A stretch of DNA of 5,066 nucleotides, from contig CANJXD010000436.1 in NCBI GenBank assembly GCA_947478535.1, forward strand, positions 1 to 5,066, written 5' to 3'. Below, piece after piece: positions 4,166 through 5,066 of this stretch. The number at the start of each line of letters is the position of its first letter. The stretch's first letter is position 1. The position numbers were made by a program, and so were the translations under genes. Origin of the DNA: Acetobacteraceae bacterium. Its GTDB lineage: Bacteria > Pseudomonadota > Alphaproteobacteria > Acetobacterales > Acetobacteraceae. The notes beneath the pieces were generated by a model. The model saw nothing but the letters and a program-made list of their open reading frames with translations. It ran no database searches and was not told where the DNA came from.

Positions 4166-5066
4166 GCCAGCCCCGCGCAACCCGGCACTTCCGCCAACCG
4201 ATAGACACGCAGCGCGGTGCCCGAGAACAGCGCCGCCTTCTCCTCTGCTGAGGCATCAGCCGCCAGCCGCTTGAAGGCGTTCCAGATCGTGCCGTAGCTT
4301 GCCATGCCCTTGTCGACGGGAAAATTGCTCTCGAACATGCAGCGCGCAGCGCCGAAGGCCTCCACCACCGTCTCGACATAGGGCTTCCAGCAGGAGGCGA
4401 GATGGGCCGAGGCCGGCGGCAACTCATGCTGGTGGAAATCGAAGCCCGTCACCTCCATCGCCAGGCCGCCGATCTTCACCACCACATTCGGCTCCGCCGC
4501 CAGCGCCGTGATCGCCGGGCGCCAGGCCGCGAAAACCTCAGCCCGCTTGCCCGCGAAGGGGCCGACGCCGAGCGGCCCGCCGAGGTGGTTGACGATGATC
4601 GTCACCTCCGGCACCGCCCTCGCCAGGGCGAGGACCGCCGGCAACTGCGTGTGATAGGCCCAGACATCGAGGGTGAGGCCAAGCCGCGCCAGCGCCCGCG
4701 CGCCCTCCGCGAAGCCGGCTTCCGCCAGCGGCCCGGGCGGGGGCGAGATCAGGTTCGATCGGACGCCAGGGTCGGGGTGCCAGGCCGTCCGGTTCCGCAC
4801 GCCGCGAAAGCGCGGCCCGGCCGCGCGCATATGCGCCTCCAGCACCGGCGTCACCGCCTCCCCCAGCGTGAGGTCGGCGAAGCCCACGATGCCCGCGCAG
4901 GCCCGCATCGGCCCGAAGCCGCCGGACGCACTCATCGCCGCGATGCCGTTGACGAATTCCGTCTCCCCCACCGGGCGCAACGCGGCCGGGCCATCGGCGC
5001 GATACATGGAGGCGCATTGGATGAAGACGGTGGCGCGCACATCGTGGCCGCTGGCGGTATCGGCCA
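4150..5066 (-). CDS. Amidohydrolase-2 family TIM-barrel hydrolase, 5' part outside window
   Basis: Metal-dependent hydrolase of the amidohydrolase-related (PF04909-like) group, which includes lactonases and decarboxylases acting on carboxylated compounds; the exact reaction is unknown. About 304 residues are visible and the frame is open to the right edge. Although a GTG at 5040 could start it, eight preceding codons read ADTASGHD and join smoothly to VRATVFIQCASMYRADGP, a typical internal strand, so the start and the N-terminal HxH metal motif lie outside. Counting from the GTG at 5040: VWAYHTQL (126-133), INHLGGP-like VNHLGGPLG (150-158) with a probable metal or substrate His152, VVVKIGGLAM (186-195), and CMFESNFPVDK (234-244) with the expected barrel-end Asp243. 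Stop TAG lies in a hairpin. Same strand as leuCD-tctCB but separated from it by the methyltransferase gene; a functional link is only a guess. Confidence 0.88.
   Translation of the reverse strand, partial: ADTASGHDVRATVFIQCASMYRADGPAALRPVGETEFVNGIAAMSASGGFGPMRACAGIVGFADLTLGEAVTPVLEAHMRAAGPRFRGVRNRTAWHPDPGVRSNLISPPPGPLAEAGFAEGARALARLGLTLDVWAYHTQLPAVLALARAVPEVTIIVNHLGGPLGVGPFAGKRAEVFAAWRPAITALAAEPNVVVKIGGLAMEVTGFDFHQHELPPASAHLASCWKPYVETVVEAFGAARCMFESNFPVDKGMASYGTIWNAFKRLAADASAEEKAALFSGTALRVYRLAEVPGCAGLAGLGE

Overview
The window is GC-rich DNA with strong G/C bias at third codon positions. All six genes I can support lie on the minus strand. Their protein style (Bug/TctC receptors, a leuCD copy beside a tripartite carboxylate transporter, an amidohydrolase-2 protein) suggests an Acetobacteraceae-like alphaproteobacterium such as a Roseomonas relative. 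That placement is inference; there is no rRNA or other marker here.

Read in the direction of transcription (right to left): (1) an amidohydrolase-2 family protein, cut by the right edge, ending at 4150. (2) A 117-base gap carrying a hairpin over the amidohydrolase stop codon and a tandem CTTACA-N5-CTTACG direct repeat. (3) A small membrane methyltransferase-like protein of the isoprenylcysteine carboxyl methyltransferase/phospholipid methyltransferase type (4032-3550). (4) A 198-base gap with a hairpin around the methyltransferase stop codon, an AT-rich promoter-like patch and an inverted repeat in the leader. (5) leuC-like large subunit (3351-1945), coupled by a TGATG overlap to (6) leuD-like small subunit (1945-1325). 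(7) A 77-base spacer with repeats derived from the leuD tail. (8) A TctC/Bug-type solute receptor (1244-258), coupled by a GTGA overlap to (9) a TctB-type small permease subunit that runs off the left edge. A TctA large permease gene would be expected next, outside the window.

The layout leuC-leuD-tctC-tctB looks like one transcription unit: a hydro-lyase/isomerase of the aconitase superfamily together with an uptake system for a carboxylate. The LeuC copy keeps its three Fe-S cysteines. The LeuD copy has lost several normally invariant residues (the His of GSSREHA, and the second Asp and the Pro of NVDTDxIIP), and LeuC has a Ser in place of a conserved His. Together with the transporter, this makes a specialised, perhaps catabolic, hydratase acting on an imported di- or tricarboxylate more attractive than housekeeping leucine biosynthesis. 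That is a hypothesis, not something the sequence proves. No phage, IS, CRISPR, tRNA or rRNA features were seen.
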